DNA of 64,000 nt from Beroe forskalii (GCA_011033025.1 WFMF01000006.1:868001-932000), one strand, 5' to 3'. Positions 8,692 to 20,257 are shown, numbered from the stretch's first letter. The notes: generated by a model not told the origin, from the sequence alone. A program made the numbers and translations.

Positions 8692-11600
8692 ACATCTTTG
8701 GACCGACCAACGCTTCGTCCTCTCCAAGATAGACTAGGCAAATTGTTACGCCGCCGATCAATTAATAGAAGCTTCGACAAGGTAAATTCCTATCTGTTTG
8801 CAGTTCTAAAAGTTAAATTCAATCAAATCACCTCCAAAACCAAATATTAAGTTTAAACTCGTAATTAGAAACGAAAGCTTACTTAACCAGTATGAACTTT
8901 GAATCAGTGGAATCAGTAATACTGACTTACTGATTCCACTGATTCAAAGTTCATACTGGTTACGTAAGCTTCCGTTTTTAGTATGAATCAGTGGAAATCA
9001 GTGGAAATTGACCCATTTTTCTCACCAGACTGCCACCAAACTAGAGGAGACTATAGCAGTTCTTGAAAGCAAGATACGGAGCATCACTGACGCGCCGGTA
9101 AGACGTCAATCAACAATTAATTTGAATTTTGATCAACATTTTGACAGTTGAGTTGTGTGACTTGTTGCTTTTTAGATATGCTCACCATCTTATATTTGAA
9201 GCATCTTTCAAAGTTTCAAAAGAAATTATAACCGCTGAATCTGATTAGATATTAGATTGTATACGGGGGGGGGGTATACGTGTCCACTGTTGTGTGTATT
9301 TCAAGAAAACATTGCAGGTTGACAGCTCCAAACTGTCAGAAGACACATCAGCTGTCCTTGTGATTGATTGGGGACACAAGCACTTAGGTTACGCTCCCCT
9401 GGACGAGTATACTCCTTGCCCCAGACACGGCGACTACGTGACCTGCAGGCTCCTGGAGATGGAAGTCGTGCACCTGCCCATGGGTCACGAGACCTACGAG
9501 AGACACAACGAGGCTAGGTTAGAGGTCAGTAAAAGATACACAACGAGGCTAGGTTAGAGTTCAGTGAGACAGAACAAGGCTGGGTTAGAGGTCAGTAGAA
9601 GATACACAACGAGGCTTGGTTAGAGGTCAGTGATACACAACGAGGTTTGGTTAGAGGTCAGTGATACACAACGAGGCTGAGTTAGAGGTCAGTGAGACAC
9701 AATGAGGCTTGGTTAGAGTTCAGTGAGACACAACGAGGCTAGGTTAGAGTTCAGTGAGACACAATGAGGCTTGGTTAGAGGTCAGTAGAAGATACACAAC
9801 GAGGCTTGGTTAGAGTTCAGTGAAACACAACGAGCTAACGAGGCTAGGTTAGAGGTCAGTAGAAGATACACAACGAGGCTAGGTTAGAGGTCAGTGAAAC
9901 ACAACGAGGCTAGGTTAGAGGTCAGTGAGACACAACGAGGCTAGGTTAGAGGTCAGTGAGACACAACGAGGCTAGGTTAGAGGTCAGTGAGACACAACGA
10001 GGCTATTAGAGGTCAGTGAGATACACAACGAGGCTAGGTTAGAGGTCAGTGAGACACAACGAGGCTAGGTTAGAGGTCAGTGAGACACAACGAGGCTAGG
10101 TTAGAGGTCAGTGAGACACAACGAGGCTGGGTTAGAGGTCAGTGAGACACAACGAGGCTTGGTTAGAGGTCAGTGAGACACAACGAGGCTGGGTTAGAGG
10201 TCAGTAGAAAATACACAACGAGGCTAGGTTAGAGGTCAGTGAGACACAACGAGGCTAGGTTAGAGGTCAGTAGAAGATACACAACGAGGCTTGGTTAGAG
10301 GTCAGTGATACACAACGAGGCTAGGTTAGAGGTCAGTGAGACACAACGAGGCTAGGTTAGAGGTCAGTGAGACACAACGAGGCTTGGTTAGAGGTCAGTG
10401 AGACACAACGAGGCTTGGTTAGAGGTCAGTGAGACACAACGAGGCTTGGTTAGAGGTCAGTGAGACACAACGAGGCTAGGTTAGAGGTCAGTGAGACACA
10501 ACGAGGCTAGGTTAGAGGTCAGTGAGACACAACGAGGCTTGGTTAGAGGTCAGTGAGACACAACGAGGCTTGGTTAGAGGTCAGTGAGACACAACGAGGC
10601 TTGGTTAGGGTCAGTGAGGTTAGAGGTCAGTGAGACACAATGAGGCTTGGTTAGAGGTCAGTTCAGTGAGAGGTCAGTGAGACAACGAGGCTAGGTTAGA
10701 GGTCAGTGACACAACGAGGTCAGTGAGACACAACGAGGCTATGTTAGAGGTCAGTGAAACACAACGAGGCTTGGTTAGAGGTCAGTGAGACACAACGAGG
10801 CTAGGTTAGAGTCCAGTGAAACACAACGAGGCTAGGTTAGAGGTCAGTGAGACACAACGAGGCTGGGTTAGAGGTCAGTGAGACACAACGAGGCTTGGTT
10901 TGAGGTCAGTGAGACACAACGAGGCTGGGTTAGAGGTCAGTGAGACACAACGAGGCTTGGTTAGAGGTCAGTGAGACACAACGAGGCTAGGTTAGAGGTC
11001 AGTGAGACACAACGAGGCTAGGTTAGAGGTCAGTGAGACACAACGAGGCTTGGTTAGAGGTCAGTGAGACACAACGAGGCTGGGTTAGAGGTCAGTGAGA
11101 CACAACGAGGCTAGGTTAGAGGTCAGTGAGACACAACGAGGCTTGGTTAGAGGTCAGTGAAACACAACGAGGCTTGGTTAGAGGTCAGTGAGACACAACG
11201 AGGCTAGGTTAGAGGTCAGTGAGACACAACGAGGCTAGGTTAGCCGTTAGAGGTCAGTAGAAGATACACAACGAGGCTAAGTTAAAGGTCAGAACGTGTG
11301 TTATCAATGGTACTTTAGCATACCTAGCTTTAGACAGGCATCTTTAAAGTCAGATTAGCCATAAGGGTACAGCTTAGCCTTGGGTAGACTCTTTATTGAT
11401 CCTGGGTTACTTCACTTAGATGCAGGTTAATCATTTGTTACCTATCTCGATTGAATCATATCCCATATATTTTCAGTTTATAAGAACTCTCGAAACTGAA
11501 GTATCCGACAGTCCCTCCCTACCATCAGCGTCCTCTGAAGTTTCCTCTGAAGCACATGACGGGATACGGACTCCATCGTCACATCTTACTGACAACGGAC

Positions 11601-12195
11601 CTCCGACAGAAGAGCAAACAGATAATGCTTTCGTACATATCCTCCCTTATGAGCATATCTTTGTTAGAAATGAGGACAAAGACGTTGACCTCCAGGGCAC
11701 TTTTAGACTAGATGTCTTTGTCGATAACAAGTTTACTGGTCTCGTGGTTGGAAAAAAGCTTTCACACCTTAAACAGATCAGGTGATAATAAGCTTGTAAC
11801 GTTGTAAACTTGAACTTTTTTGTGTAGGTCGTTTCGTCTGATATGACACTTGACAGCAAAACTCTCAAACGATTTCCGGTAGAAAATTATGATAACGAAG
11901 GGAACAAAATCATTTTCATCGATTATAGAGTTATAGATTCCTACTATAACAACTAAAACTTGTTTAATTGAAATTGCCAATTTCTAGGAACGAGTTGGGT
12001 GTCGGAGTGAGGTGTGAATTTGACGATGATAAGATATCGGATGGTAAGCGATGCTTCACTCTGAGCACCCGAACCCAAGGGAGCATATTGTTAGCTGTGA
12101 AGAGGATTGACGGCCGCATTGCTTATGTGGCAGAGAAATTGACAATATCTGAAAAGGGGAAACAGCCAGGGGACTCAGAAAATGGTGATGTGTGA
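8692..12195 (+). CDS. Unidentified multi-exon gene (3' end present)
   Basis: I do not recognise this protein. Exons supported by AG/GT borders and matching phase 0 are 8692-8781 (30 codons, basic, ending RSFDK), 9029-9097 (23 codons, coiled-coil-like) and 9318-9524 (69 codons, with DWGHKHLGYAPLDEY and a run of Cys/His). The next begins at 11477 and is acidic, Ser-rich, then hydrophobic (GTFRLDVFVDNKFTGLVVG), probably ending at 11781. A further coding stretch lies around 11828-11957. The last exon starts near 11988 (ELGVGVRCEFDDDKISDGKRCF) and stops with TGA at 12193-12195. I could not reconcile phases at the last two junctions, so either the exon borders are slightly different or the gene is damaged. 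The 5' end is not found. The intron after 9524 is filled by the minisatellite. Confidence 0.6.
8885..8961. repeat. Perfect hairpin, 35-bp arms, 7-bp loop
   Basis: Arms 8885-8919 and 8927-8961 are exact reverse complements. The hairpin lies inside an intron of the gene starting at 8692. Perfect arms imply a young inverted duplication or a hairpin-type MITE. Confidence 0.85.
9525..11290 (+). repeat. 31-bp minisatellite derived from an exon end and its 5' splice site
   Basis: About 55 copies (by length) of a 31-bp unit, consensus GTGAGACACAACGAGGCTA then GGTTAGAGGTCA. The unit equals the last ~25 bp of the exon ending at 9524 (HNEARLE codons) plus the first bases of the intron (GTCAGT). Each unit therefore carries a copy of the exon end and of the GAG|GTCAGT donor. 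Variants alternate GGCTAGG, GGCTTGG and GGCTGGG, and some units carry an extra AGAAGATA. Confidence 0.95.
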
Positions 12196-13430
12196 TCGTC
12201 ACCGTGCTTTGATAAATTTCATTCTTCTACTCAACATCATAATAATTGTAAAGTTATTAATATTATGATGATATTTTAATGACTGTGTATGTAATGAATG
12301 AATGTATGAACTCCAGGAGGCGGCTTTTCCCGATCGAATTTTGACTTGAAATTTTTTGTGGTGTTTCTTGATGTCCTGGAGCAACTTATCCACATTGTCC
12401 TCTATTGATTTGATGAGAAAAAGGATTTCTGAACCACCCTAGTATGAAGGGATTACCTTACGAGACATATTTAAAAGGTACGAACTTTGAGAATTTTTCG
12501 AAAAAATCCCCATATTTTCGTTCCCCCAAAATTTCGATCCCCAAAATTATTTCCCCCAAATTAGTAAATTACGGGTTTGTGATTTGACTTACAGTGCATA
12601 AGTATGGAATTCCCACACAAATTTCAATAATTATGTCAGTGTAGAAGAGTTCAAAATATCTAAAATGCAGTTATTCCAAATAAAACCTTCTACACTCGAC
12701 TCGATAAAAGGGATCTTGTACTGGAAATTCTACTACACCGATCACCTCAATGATATTGGCCTTTCTGAAGTTCGGGTTTATTCCCAAAAGTTACCTTATT
12801 TTTTCGAATTTGAAAAAAGGCGAAAATCCCCTAATTTAATTTGGGGAACGAAATTTGGGGATTTTTGAAAAAAAATCTCCATATTTAAGTATTTTCGAAC
12901 CCCCAAAATTTCGATCCCTGGAATTATTGTCCCATGTTATTTTATCTTGCAAGGTAGGTAGCGAATTGTTCTAAATTTGGCAAGCGAACAAGGACTTAGT
13001 GATTGACTTGCGCTTGGATGAATGATATTTTGATGTCTGGAACTTCACTTGTTTTCTAGGACACTACGGTACTATTATTGTCAGGAAATTGTTGATCTAA
13101 GTGACAATCTGCTTATCAGTTTACGTATCTGGTGATGGAATGTGTGTTTATCTACAGTATGATTGAGAAACTATATTTCATACAGTGACCCATGTGATCA
13201 TATACGTATCGAGCTCAAAAAATAACTGTTTTGGTGTTTATGATGCAGATATGAGATATCTTCAAATTGGTGTTCTTCATTGAACAACTGATTCCTGATC
13301 GTGAAGCAGTTTCATCATCATGTTGATTGCTGCTGCTGCTGCCACTTGTACTATAACATTGTAATTTGGTATTCATTAAAAAAGGGACTCAGTATTCTGA
13401 AACTAATTCTAATGTCTGAGTAGTAGAGTA
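12196..13430. other. No gene seen; diverged repeats
   Basis: Two related stretches (about 12490-12560 and 12850-12925) share TTCGAACCCCCAAAATTTCGATCCC-like wording. They flank a segment with inverted words such as GTGTAGAAG and CTTCTACAC. This is probably a degraded inverted-repeat element. The rest is AT-rich without exons that I can support. Confidence 0.5.
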
Positions 13431-13439
13431 GTACGTCAA

Positions 13440-13899
13440 ATGTCCGTTTGTCGTGGATGCGAAATCTCTTTGCAGAAAATAGCAACTTTGGAGGATGAGC
13501 TCAGGGAATCCCACGAAGATAAAGAATTCGTCAAAGATTTGTGGAGGCAGGTTAGTCAAGTATTCAGGCATTTGTGGTATCAGAAATTCGTGTTTCTAGC
13601 TCTTAACCTCAAACTGATTCATCAATCAATACCTTTCACGAGTTTGATTCTAAACTTATACGTCTTAGTTTTTGGGCATCTTGTGATACTATTAACTATA
13701 ATATAATATATGTATATATATATATTATGCATATATCAGTATATCACACCCATTTCAGGTACAGTCAGAGCACGGAGATGTGGGAGCAATAGTGAACTCC
13801 GTTCTGGACAGAGTCACGAGGCAGAACGAGGAGAAGGACAGGAGTGTCCTGCTCATTCTGCAGGAGAAGGACGCTCAGATAACGGCTCTTCAAAACGAG
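13440..13899 (+). CDS. Coiled-coil protein, two exons (gene incomplete)
   Basis: Exon 13440-13550 (37 codons) opens with ATG, reads MSVCRGCEISLQKIATLEDEL and ends CAG|GTTAGT. Exon 13759-13899 (47 codons) follows TTTCAG and ends GAG|GTTAGA; both junctions are phase 0. The protein is highly charged with heptad-like hydrophobics (IATLEDEL, VLDRVTRQNEEKD, LLILQEKDAQITALQNE), so a coiled coil is expected. Downstream exons are not found; repeats follow at once. An in-frame stop lies ten codons upstream of the ATG, so this can be the true start, or the exon may start at an acceptor in between. It could belong to the same transcription unit as later + strand exons, which is unproven. Confidence 0.6.
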
Positions 13900-13945
13900 G
13901 TTAGAAGGACGCACAAATAACGGCTCTTCAAAACGAGGTTGCAGA
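13866..13945 (+). repeat. 38-bp tandem duplication across an exon/5' splice site
   Basis: The segment AAGGACGC...ATAACGGCTCTTCAAAACGAGGTT at the exon end is repeated once, 38 bp downstream, inside the intron. The second copy carries the donor again (GAG|GTTGCA). Confidence 0.85.
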
Positions 13946-13986
13946 TATTTAAATGCAAGCAGTAGATAATGGAGTGAACTGGTCTC

Positions 13987-14285
13987 AATCAAACTATAAC
14001 TTTACTAGCAGGCCCGTTTGGCCTGCAAATACACAGTTCATTCGGTGCAGCTACCAGCTCATTCGGTGCAACTCGTTCGCAAATTTCAAACCCCACAATA
14101 CAAATTGATTGACTATTTTTTACCGCATCCAAAAATTTCAATCAAAACTATAACTTTACTAGCAGGCCCGTTTGGCCTACAAATACACAGTTCATTCGGT
14201 GCAGCTACCAGCTCATTCGGTGCAACTCGTTCGCAAATTTCAAACCCCACAATACAAATTGATTGACTATTTTTTACAGCATTAA
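13987..14285 (-). mobile_element. Two tandem Helitron 3'-end fragments
   Basis: Two ~150-bp direct repeats. Read on the minus strand, each ends in a GC-rich hairpin (CAGGCCAAACGGGCCTG) followed by CTAG and a T, the classical Helitron 3' terminus. The repeats share long identical text (e.g. CATTCGGTGCAGCTACCAGC). The hairpin resembles that of the Helitron at 18304-19013. Confidence 0.7.
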
Positions 14286-14324
14286 ACAGAAATGAATTAG
14301 TAAGTTTTGGTATACATCTAATAC

Positions 14325-15358
14325 GTGGATCCCAAGAACCTACAGCAACTCTTTGGTTCCCTTGTCACACCCATCCTAACCTACGGGTGCCAAGTCTGGC
14401 TTCCTAGCCGACCTGTTGTGAAACACCTTATCTCTTGCTTTGACCGTGACTGTAACATCAACAATTGCGTCTCCAAAATTGCCAAGGTGCGCTTTGAGCA
14501 GGTTCATCTACGCCACCTCAAGTATCTGCTAGGCATAAGGCGCAATGCATCCAACTCTGCTGCCTGGGGTGAAACTGGCAGATTTCTACTTCTCATCGAT
14601 AGTCTAAGGCTCTGCGTCAAATACTTCAAGAGACTGGCTGAGATGGAAGATTCAAACCTTGCCAAGGCAGCATTCAATGAACAGGTAAATCTTGGCTTAT
14701 TATGGTACTCCAACATGAAGTCTATCATCGAAAGTTTTGCGACAGACGGTAATAATCAGCATCAACTGACAGCTGTTTCGGCCACTCATCTTGCTGAAGC
14801 TGCGTCTCCCGTGTTACTGGTCAAGAACCTTCAGGATCATTTCACTGAGGCATGGAGATTTACTTTAGACAATCAAGCAGGATCTCATTTTACAGAGAGG
14901 TCAAAGACAAGATCACGTGGAGCATTACCTTGACCATGCCCGCAATTTGAGGACAGGAAATTTACTGCAAGGATCCGCTGTAGTGCTCACAAACTCAATA
15001 TTGAAACTGGTAGGCACAAAACATTCCTAAAGCAGAAAGGACCTGTGACTTCTGCTCTTCAAAAGGAATCGACATCTCAGCCATTGAAGACGAAGAACAC
15101 ATCCTTGCCAATTGTCCGCTAGCAGCATCACAAAGGCAAAAGATGGCTTCATTGATCAACAGTCTTGACATCAACCATGGTGATACTCCTCTCAATGGCA
15201 TTCAGATAGCCAGGACAACTCCAACAGATCCTGCTGAATCAAACAATGATGCACTTGTGAGACATATTCAAATCACGACCAGGGCAATCAAAATTATGTA
15301 CAAGAGCATTCTAAAGTACAAAAAGGAACTGTCTCAACAAGGTGAAAGCTTATCTTAG
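14325..15358 (+). pseudogene. LINE ORF2, C-terminal part
   Basis: The frame starts within the RT thumb region (FGSLVTPILTYGCQVWLPS) and continues through LRHLKYLLGIRRNASN. Frame breaks follow around 14930 and 15040. The extreme C-terminus keeps a CCHC-like cluster (CDFC, then EDEEHILANCPL) and ends at TAG about 15358. C-terminal zinc clusters of this type are common in non-LTR retrotransposon ORF2 proteins. This family differs from the YADDTQIYF family elsewhere in the window. The 5' side is missing; the preceding sequence is the Helitron repeat. Confidence 0.8.
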
Positions 15359-15955
15359 ATCTCCTGTGGTTCCACCTTCAATCTCTCTCTCTCCTCAGTC
15401 TTTTCCTCCGCTTCCTGCTCTTGTTTGTCCAGCCTTGTCTGCTCTTTTCATCTTCTGAGTCCTCATCTCTTAGGGCCTGGGTGTTGTCTAAGTGTCCCAC
15501 TCAGTTTGGATCCCAGATGGCTGAGTGGAAAAGAGGGGTGTTTCCGACTTGCGCTGGTAGTGATCCAGCCACCTGCTACATATGTGTGGGAAGCGGGTGC
15601 CCTCCGATGCTCACCTGGCTGCGTACCGATTTGGGCTTAACTGTGTCCCATGCGTGGGGCATGCGTAGGCCGGGGACAACATCAACCCTATCCATTTCTT
15701 CTTTTTCTCATTCTCTTCTCCAGGTCTTCGTGAGTTCTTGTTGCTTTGCTCCTCCTGCACCATCACTCCTGTTACATCACCCAACACCAGTCTGACATAC
15801 CACAGACACCTATTTGATCTGTAGTTGAAACTATCCTGATGTATCACTGACACTTGTTTAATGGATAACTGATACTTACACAAATCTGACACCAGTGACA
15901 CTATTCTGTCGTGTCACAGACACACATCAGATATTTAACATTGGCCAGACGTATT
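15359..15955 (+). other. Probable LINE 3' untranslated region, then unique sequence
   Basis: A pyrimidine-rich stretch, then a higher-GC segment, follow the LINE stop. The open frames here have no coding character. After about 15800 the sequence grades into diverged TGACACCAGTCTG-like units that lead into the minisatellite. Confidence 0.5.
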
Positions 15956-16665
15956 ACAGACACCAACAATCTGCTATAGATGACTGAAACCAGTCTGCAG
16001 TATCACTGACACCAGTCTGCCGTATCACTGACACCAGTCTGCCGTATCACTGACACCAGTCTGCCGTATCACTGACACCAGTCTGCCGTATCACTGACAC
16101 CAGTCTGCCCTATCACTGACATCAGTCTGCCGTATCACTGACACCAGTCTGCCGTCACTGACACCAGTGTGCCACACTGACATCAGTCTGCCTTATCACT
16201 GACACCAGTCTGACTTATCACTGACACCAGTCTGCCGTATCACTGACACCAGTCTGCCTTATCACTGACACCAGTCTGCCGTATCACTGACACCAGTCTG
16301 ACTTATCACTGACACCAGTGTGCCCTATCAATGACACCAGTCTGGCAGTCTGACTTATCACTGACACCAGTGTGCCCTATCAATGACACCAGTCTGGCAG
16401 TCTGCCGTATCACTGACACCAGTCTGCCGTATCACTGACACCAGTCTGCCGTTTCACTGACACCAGTCTGCCGTTTCACTGACACCAGTCTGCCGTATCA
16501 CTGACACCAGTCTGCCCTATCACTGACACCAGTCTGCCGTTTCACTGACACCAGTCTGCAGTATAACTGACACCAGTCTGCCGTATCACTGAAACCAGTC
16601 TGGCAGTGTGACTTATCACTGACACCAGTCTGCCGTATCACTGACACCAATCTGATGCATGATTG
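15955..16665 (+). repeat. 22-bp minisatellite (TATCACTGACACCAGTCTGCCG)
   Basis: About 32 tandem 22-bp units by length, with single-base variants (TTATCAC, TTTCAC, GTGTGCC) and a few units shortened or extended by CTGGCAG. Diverged copies extend on both sides (15800-15950 and 16650-16930). A weak relative occurs at 62550-62670. Confidence 0.95.
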
Positions 16666-17110
16666 ATACCTTTCGGGTGCATCTCTGACCTAGTCTGCTG
16701 TATAGTATTCTAATACCGTTCTGACGGATAACAAATCAGTCTAACACTGACAAATCAATGATATCAACCTGAATGAACTCTGATACCAATCGGAAGCACC
16801 ACTATTACGTATCATTGACAATTTTTGGACATAGTGTTATCAATAACAACAGTATCATTTTTCACTAACGCCAGTCGGGTGTATCAACAATCACCATGAT
16901 ATCAGACTGACGTATATTTAGCGAAATTAACCAGATTGACAGTGGCAAAAAAGTTTTTAAAAACTGATAGATTTTATCTAGATAAAAATTTTATCTAGAT
17001 AAAACCGAAATAATTATCGGTTTATCTAGATAAAAAATTTGTTACCGATAATGGAAAGCCTAATACGGATCATCGGGCTATCTCGATTTTTCATCGAGAT
17101 ATACGCGATT
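16666..17110. other. Diverged minisatellite edge and TTATCTAGATAAAA inverted motifs
   Basis: The 22-bp units decay, then overlapping palindromes of TTTATCTAGATAAA and CGATAAT/ATTATCG appear around 16970-17060. No exon is seen. Confidence 0.5.
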
Positions 17111-17329
17111 TTCTAAGGTACGGTGAAAAATCGATTTCCAAATTATAGGTCAAAACTGAAACGAGTGAGATGTACCAAGTATCTTGAGATGAGACCGGTC
17201 AAAGTATTCTCTACAAAGGCGGAATTGCTTAATAGGCTATATGGGAAATTGGTTTGAGCCTATTTTGGTGTAAGGAATTTGTGACATTGGCTTATTTATA
17301 CATCATTTTTTCAAAAAGGTTATGATGCC

Positions 17330-19220
17330 AATCTTTTCACATAAAAAGTTAGTTTGGACATCTGTGGTGACCAAAAAACTTTTCTGAACATGATATTACC
17401 TTATTTGTGACAACTGTGAGGTTAAATATGAGGCTGATTTGAGCTAAAAATGCCTTATTTCACTGCTTTTGGCCATTTAATGCATCAAAGGAGTGTTTTT
17501 GTCCTCCAAAAGTAATTTTTTCTTGATCTAGAGGTCAAAATCCACCTTTTAGGTCAAAATTTCGGAATTTGTGACCTTGCGTTGTCAATTTGAGGCTAAC
17601 ACAAAATCCAATTTTTTGATAAAAACATGGGAAGGAAGCCACTTATCCTCACCTGAGATCTGCCAACAAATCCCAATGAGTACAATTTTGATTTGAGGTG
17701 ACCTTAGACAGTTTCCGCTTCATTTTGGTATCAAGAATATGTCTTTACTTGCTTTTGTTGCTGTTTTGGGGCTAAATTTTGTCACAACATCTCAAAAACC
17801 TGGATTTTACTGTTTTTAGCCACTTCAAACATCAAAGAAGTGTTTGAGTCCTCCCAAAGTTATCAGTCTCAATCAAAAGGTCAAAATATACTTCCTTGGT
17901 CAAATTTGGGAGTTTTTTACCTTGCGTTGTCCATTTGAGGCTAAAAAATGGCCTGAATTTTTGATAAAATCCCCAGGAGGAAGTCACTCAACCTCTCCTG
18001 AGAGCCACCAATCCATCCCATTGTGAAAAATTTGGGTTTGAGGTGATCCTAGACAGTTTCAGCTTCATTTTGCCATCAAGAATCTGTTTTCATTGGCTTG
18101 TGTTGCTGTCTTGAGGCTAAAACTGTGTCGCGACATCTGAAAACCTGGATTTTACAGTTTTTAGCCATTTTTAACCTCATGGAGGTGATTCAGTCCTCTT
18201 AAAGAAATGTAATCTTAATCAAGAGGTCAGAATATACTTCCTTGGTTCAAAGTTGGGAGTTTTTGACCTTGCGTTGTTCATTTGAGGCAAAAACAAGGCC
18301 AAATCTTATATATAATTTCGTAAGAGCACGTGAACAATGTATGTCTGTGCGGGCGCACAGTTTAAATTTGAGCTTGCCAAGAAAATATCAAGAGAAACGA
18401 AGGCTAAGCTGGGCTAAGTCGCGCCGTTGCTATGGATACAGATATTCTGCACGTGCAGATTATAATCAGTTCTATGCAAGTGCTTTCTGATATGTTGTTG
18501 ATTGCTGCGCTTTTAACGTTTGAAAGAACGACGTGTTTACTGTTTTTCATTTGAAATTCAAGATCTGGAAATAGAGAACGGGTATGGTTGGCATCGTGGA
18601 GGCTATTTCCGATAGCATCTCTTCATAAATCTGTGACAGATGACGGTCGAGTCAAATCAATGCTGAGTTGATGGACGATGGTAACGGAAAAATGTGAATT
18701 TAGAGCAATTTAAGATTGCACAAAATCAAAATCAAATTGAATCGAATTTGGGCATAGCACATTGCGATTATGGAATACTGCTCTTGGCGTGAATCAATGC
18801 TTTGATTCAACGTTCAGTATGAGTACGATACTCGGTTTTAATTTTCAGATTTAAATTCATCATACAAGAGCAAATTATAATGAACTCAACTCGCACGGTC
18901 CAGCATTACTAAAAGTAACCAACGAATAATGGTAAATTCTGCTCCTTCATAAACTTTTTGAGAGCTTATAATTTGGTCCTGTATTATCTAGCAGGCCCAA
19001 CGGGCCTTTCTAGTTTTTAGATGAAATTCCCGGGAGGACATCGCTTAACCTCACCTGAGAGCCACAAATTCATCCCATTGTGCAAAATTTTGGTTTGAGG
19101 TGATCCTAGACAGTTTCAGCTTCATCTTGGTAACAAAAATATGTTTTCATTGGCTTCTGTTGTGGTCTTGAGGCTAAATTTGTGTCACGACATCCGAAAA
19201 CCCGGTTTTCAGAAAACGGG
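17330..19220. repeat. Array of ~330-bp repeats, interrupted by a Helitron
   Basis: Three to four diverged copies share, in order, TTTGAGGTGA, CTAGACAGTTTC, AGCTTCATTTTG, ATTGGCTT(G/C)TGTTG, CTTGAGGCTAAA, CGACATCTGAAAACC, AAGAGGTCAGAATATACTTCC and TTGACCTTGCGTTGT. Copies begin near 17560, 17930 and 18280; the last resumes at 19014. No coding potential. Confidence 0.8.
18304..19013 (+). mobile_element. Non-autonomous Helitron (710 bp), precise insertion
   Basis: The 5' end is TCTTATATATAATTTCG after A; the 3' end is hairpin AGGCCCAACGGGCCT, then TT and CTAG, before T. Removing it rejoins GGCCAAA and TTTTTAGATGAAAT, which matches the uninterrupted text of sister repeats (GGCCTGAATTTTTGATAAAAT). 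TC start, CTRR end, near-terminal hairpin and insertion between A and T without target duplication are the Helitron hallmarks. It contains no Rep/helicase ORF. Confidence 0.92.
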
Positions 19221-19224
19221 CCCG

Positions 19225-19760
19225 AGATTAACCCCTGAGGGACAACATAAAGAGGTAGGACCAGTTTAATGCCACCAACTTGTAGCCACCATGGGTACTA
19301 CAAGTTGGTAAGATAACTTGTGTCAGGCCCTCTCCCTCTGGGGAATAATAGGTCGTCTACGGCATACCCCTTTGACCAGACCACGGAAAAAGTAAAGCAG
19401 GTAGCCAGGATCTATCCATGTCAACTTGTAGCAGCCATGGGTACTACAGTTTGGTGTAGGATTGGTTTCTCTTCTGTGTTGGATATTGAGGTTAAGAAGG
19501 CCGGTCTACGCGCACGTACACCGCCTTTGATAACCTCAACCGGGCCACGAAGGATTTGACCTTTCCAGTGAAGACTCTCCTTATGTAAGAGGGTCTTCTC
19601 GAATTTTTGAGATAGGTCCCAAGGCTGTATCTCTTTTAGTTTTTGAGTTATGAGCTCCTTTGTGAGGGAAAATCGTTAATCGAGTCGCATGTCACAAATC
19701 GAAAGCGACTTTTTAGGTGGTTTTAACCTCATAAAATCTCAACGCAAGGTCGGATTTTGA
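19225..19760. other. Unidentified moderately GC-rich segment, probably a TE fragment
   Basis: Two copies of CAACTTGTAG(C)...CCATGGGTACTAC lie about 160 bp apart. The minus strand has a short open stretch (QPWDLSQKFEKTLLH, HWKGQILRGPVEVIKGG) that could be a transposon protein remnant, but I do not recognise it. Confidence 0.35.
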
Positions 19761-19894
19761 TAATTTTTGTTGCAAATGATAGATATCAATGAGTTCTTTC
19801 ATATAAGACTGTTTCCTACCATCTGGGATGCCTATTTCACTGCACAGAAGCCTCTAAGTGTCAAAAATGGCCAACTTGCATTCTGGCTGCTATC

Positions 19895-20215
19895 GATGGC
19901 AACAAATTTTAAAAATTTTACTAGTTACTTAACTTCGCTTAAATCAAAATTTAATATTATTTGTCTGACAGAATGTCATGTAACAAAAGAAACTGCTGAT
20001 AGTGATCTTGAAAAATATAAAATTGTCGGCTACAGTACCAATTTTTCACGTAAAATCAAGTATAATTATGCTTGGTGGTATGAATATTTGTCTCCTAAAA
20101 ATCTTACAAAACAAAGCTTCCATGAAATATTTTAACACACTTCTCAGTTATGATCTTGAACTGCATACTTTTTTACCCACGAGAGTGCAAATAGATAATA
20201 AACACTCTATGTGAA
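19895..20215 (+). pseudogene. LINE endonuclease fragment (copy 1 of duplicated segment)
   Basis: ATNFKNFTSYLTSLKSKFNI is followed by ICLTECHVTKETADSDLEKY, matching the N-terminal EEP endonuclease block with its conserved TE pair. The fragment is cut short after about 80 residues. The same fragment recurs at 31350-31960. Confidence 0.8.
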
Positions 20216-20257
20216 ATCAATTTCTCTGATTGACCACATTTTCTCCAATTTCCATGA

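Noticed and set aside
9525-11290. Possible protein repeat domain or CRISPR-like array
   Set aside because: A 31-bp unit is not a multiple of 3, stops appear within units, units are contiguous without spacers, and the genome is eukaryotic. It is a minisatellite.
11782-12195. Clean splice model for the last two exons of the gene starting at 8692
   Set aside because: Strong-looking donors and acceptors near 11781, 11828 and 11988 do not keep one reading frame; I left the junctions undefined instead of forcing a model.
15955-16665. CRISPR or tRNA-like array from 22-bp periodicity
   Set aside because: No unique spacers and no tRNA features; plain tandem repeat with point variants.
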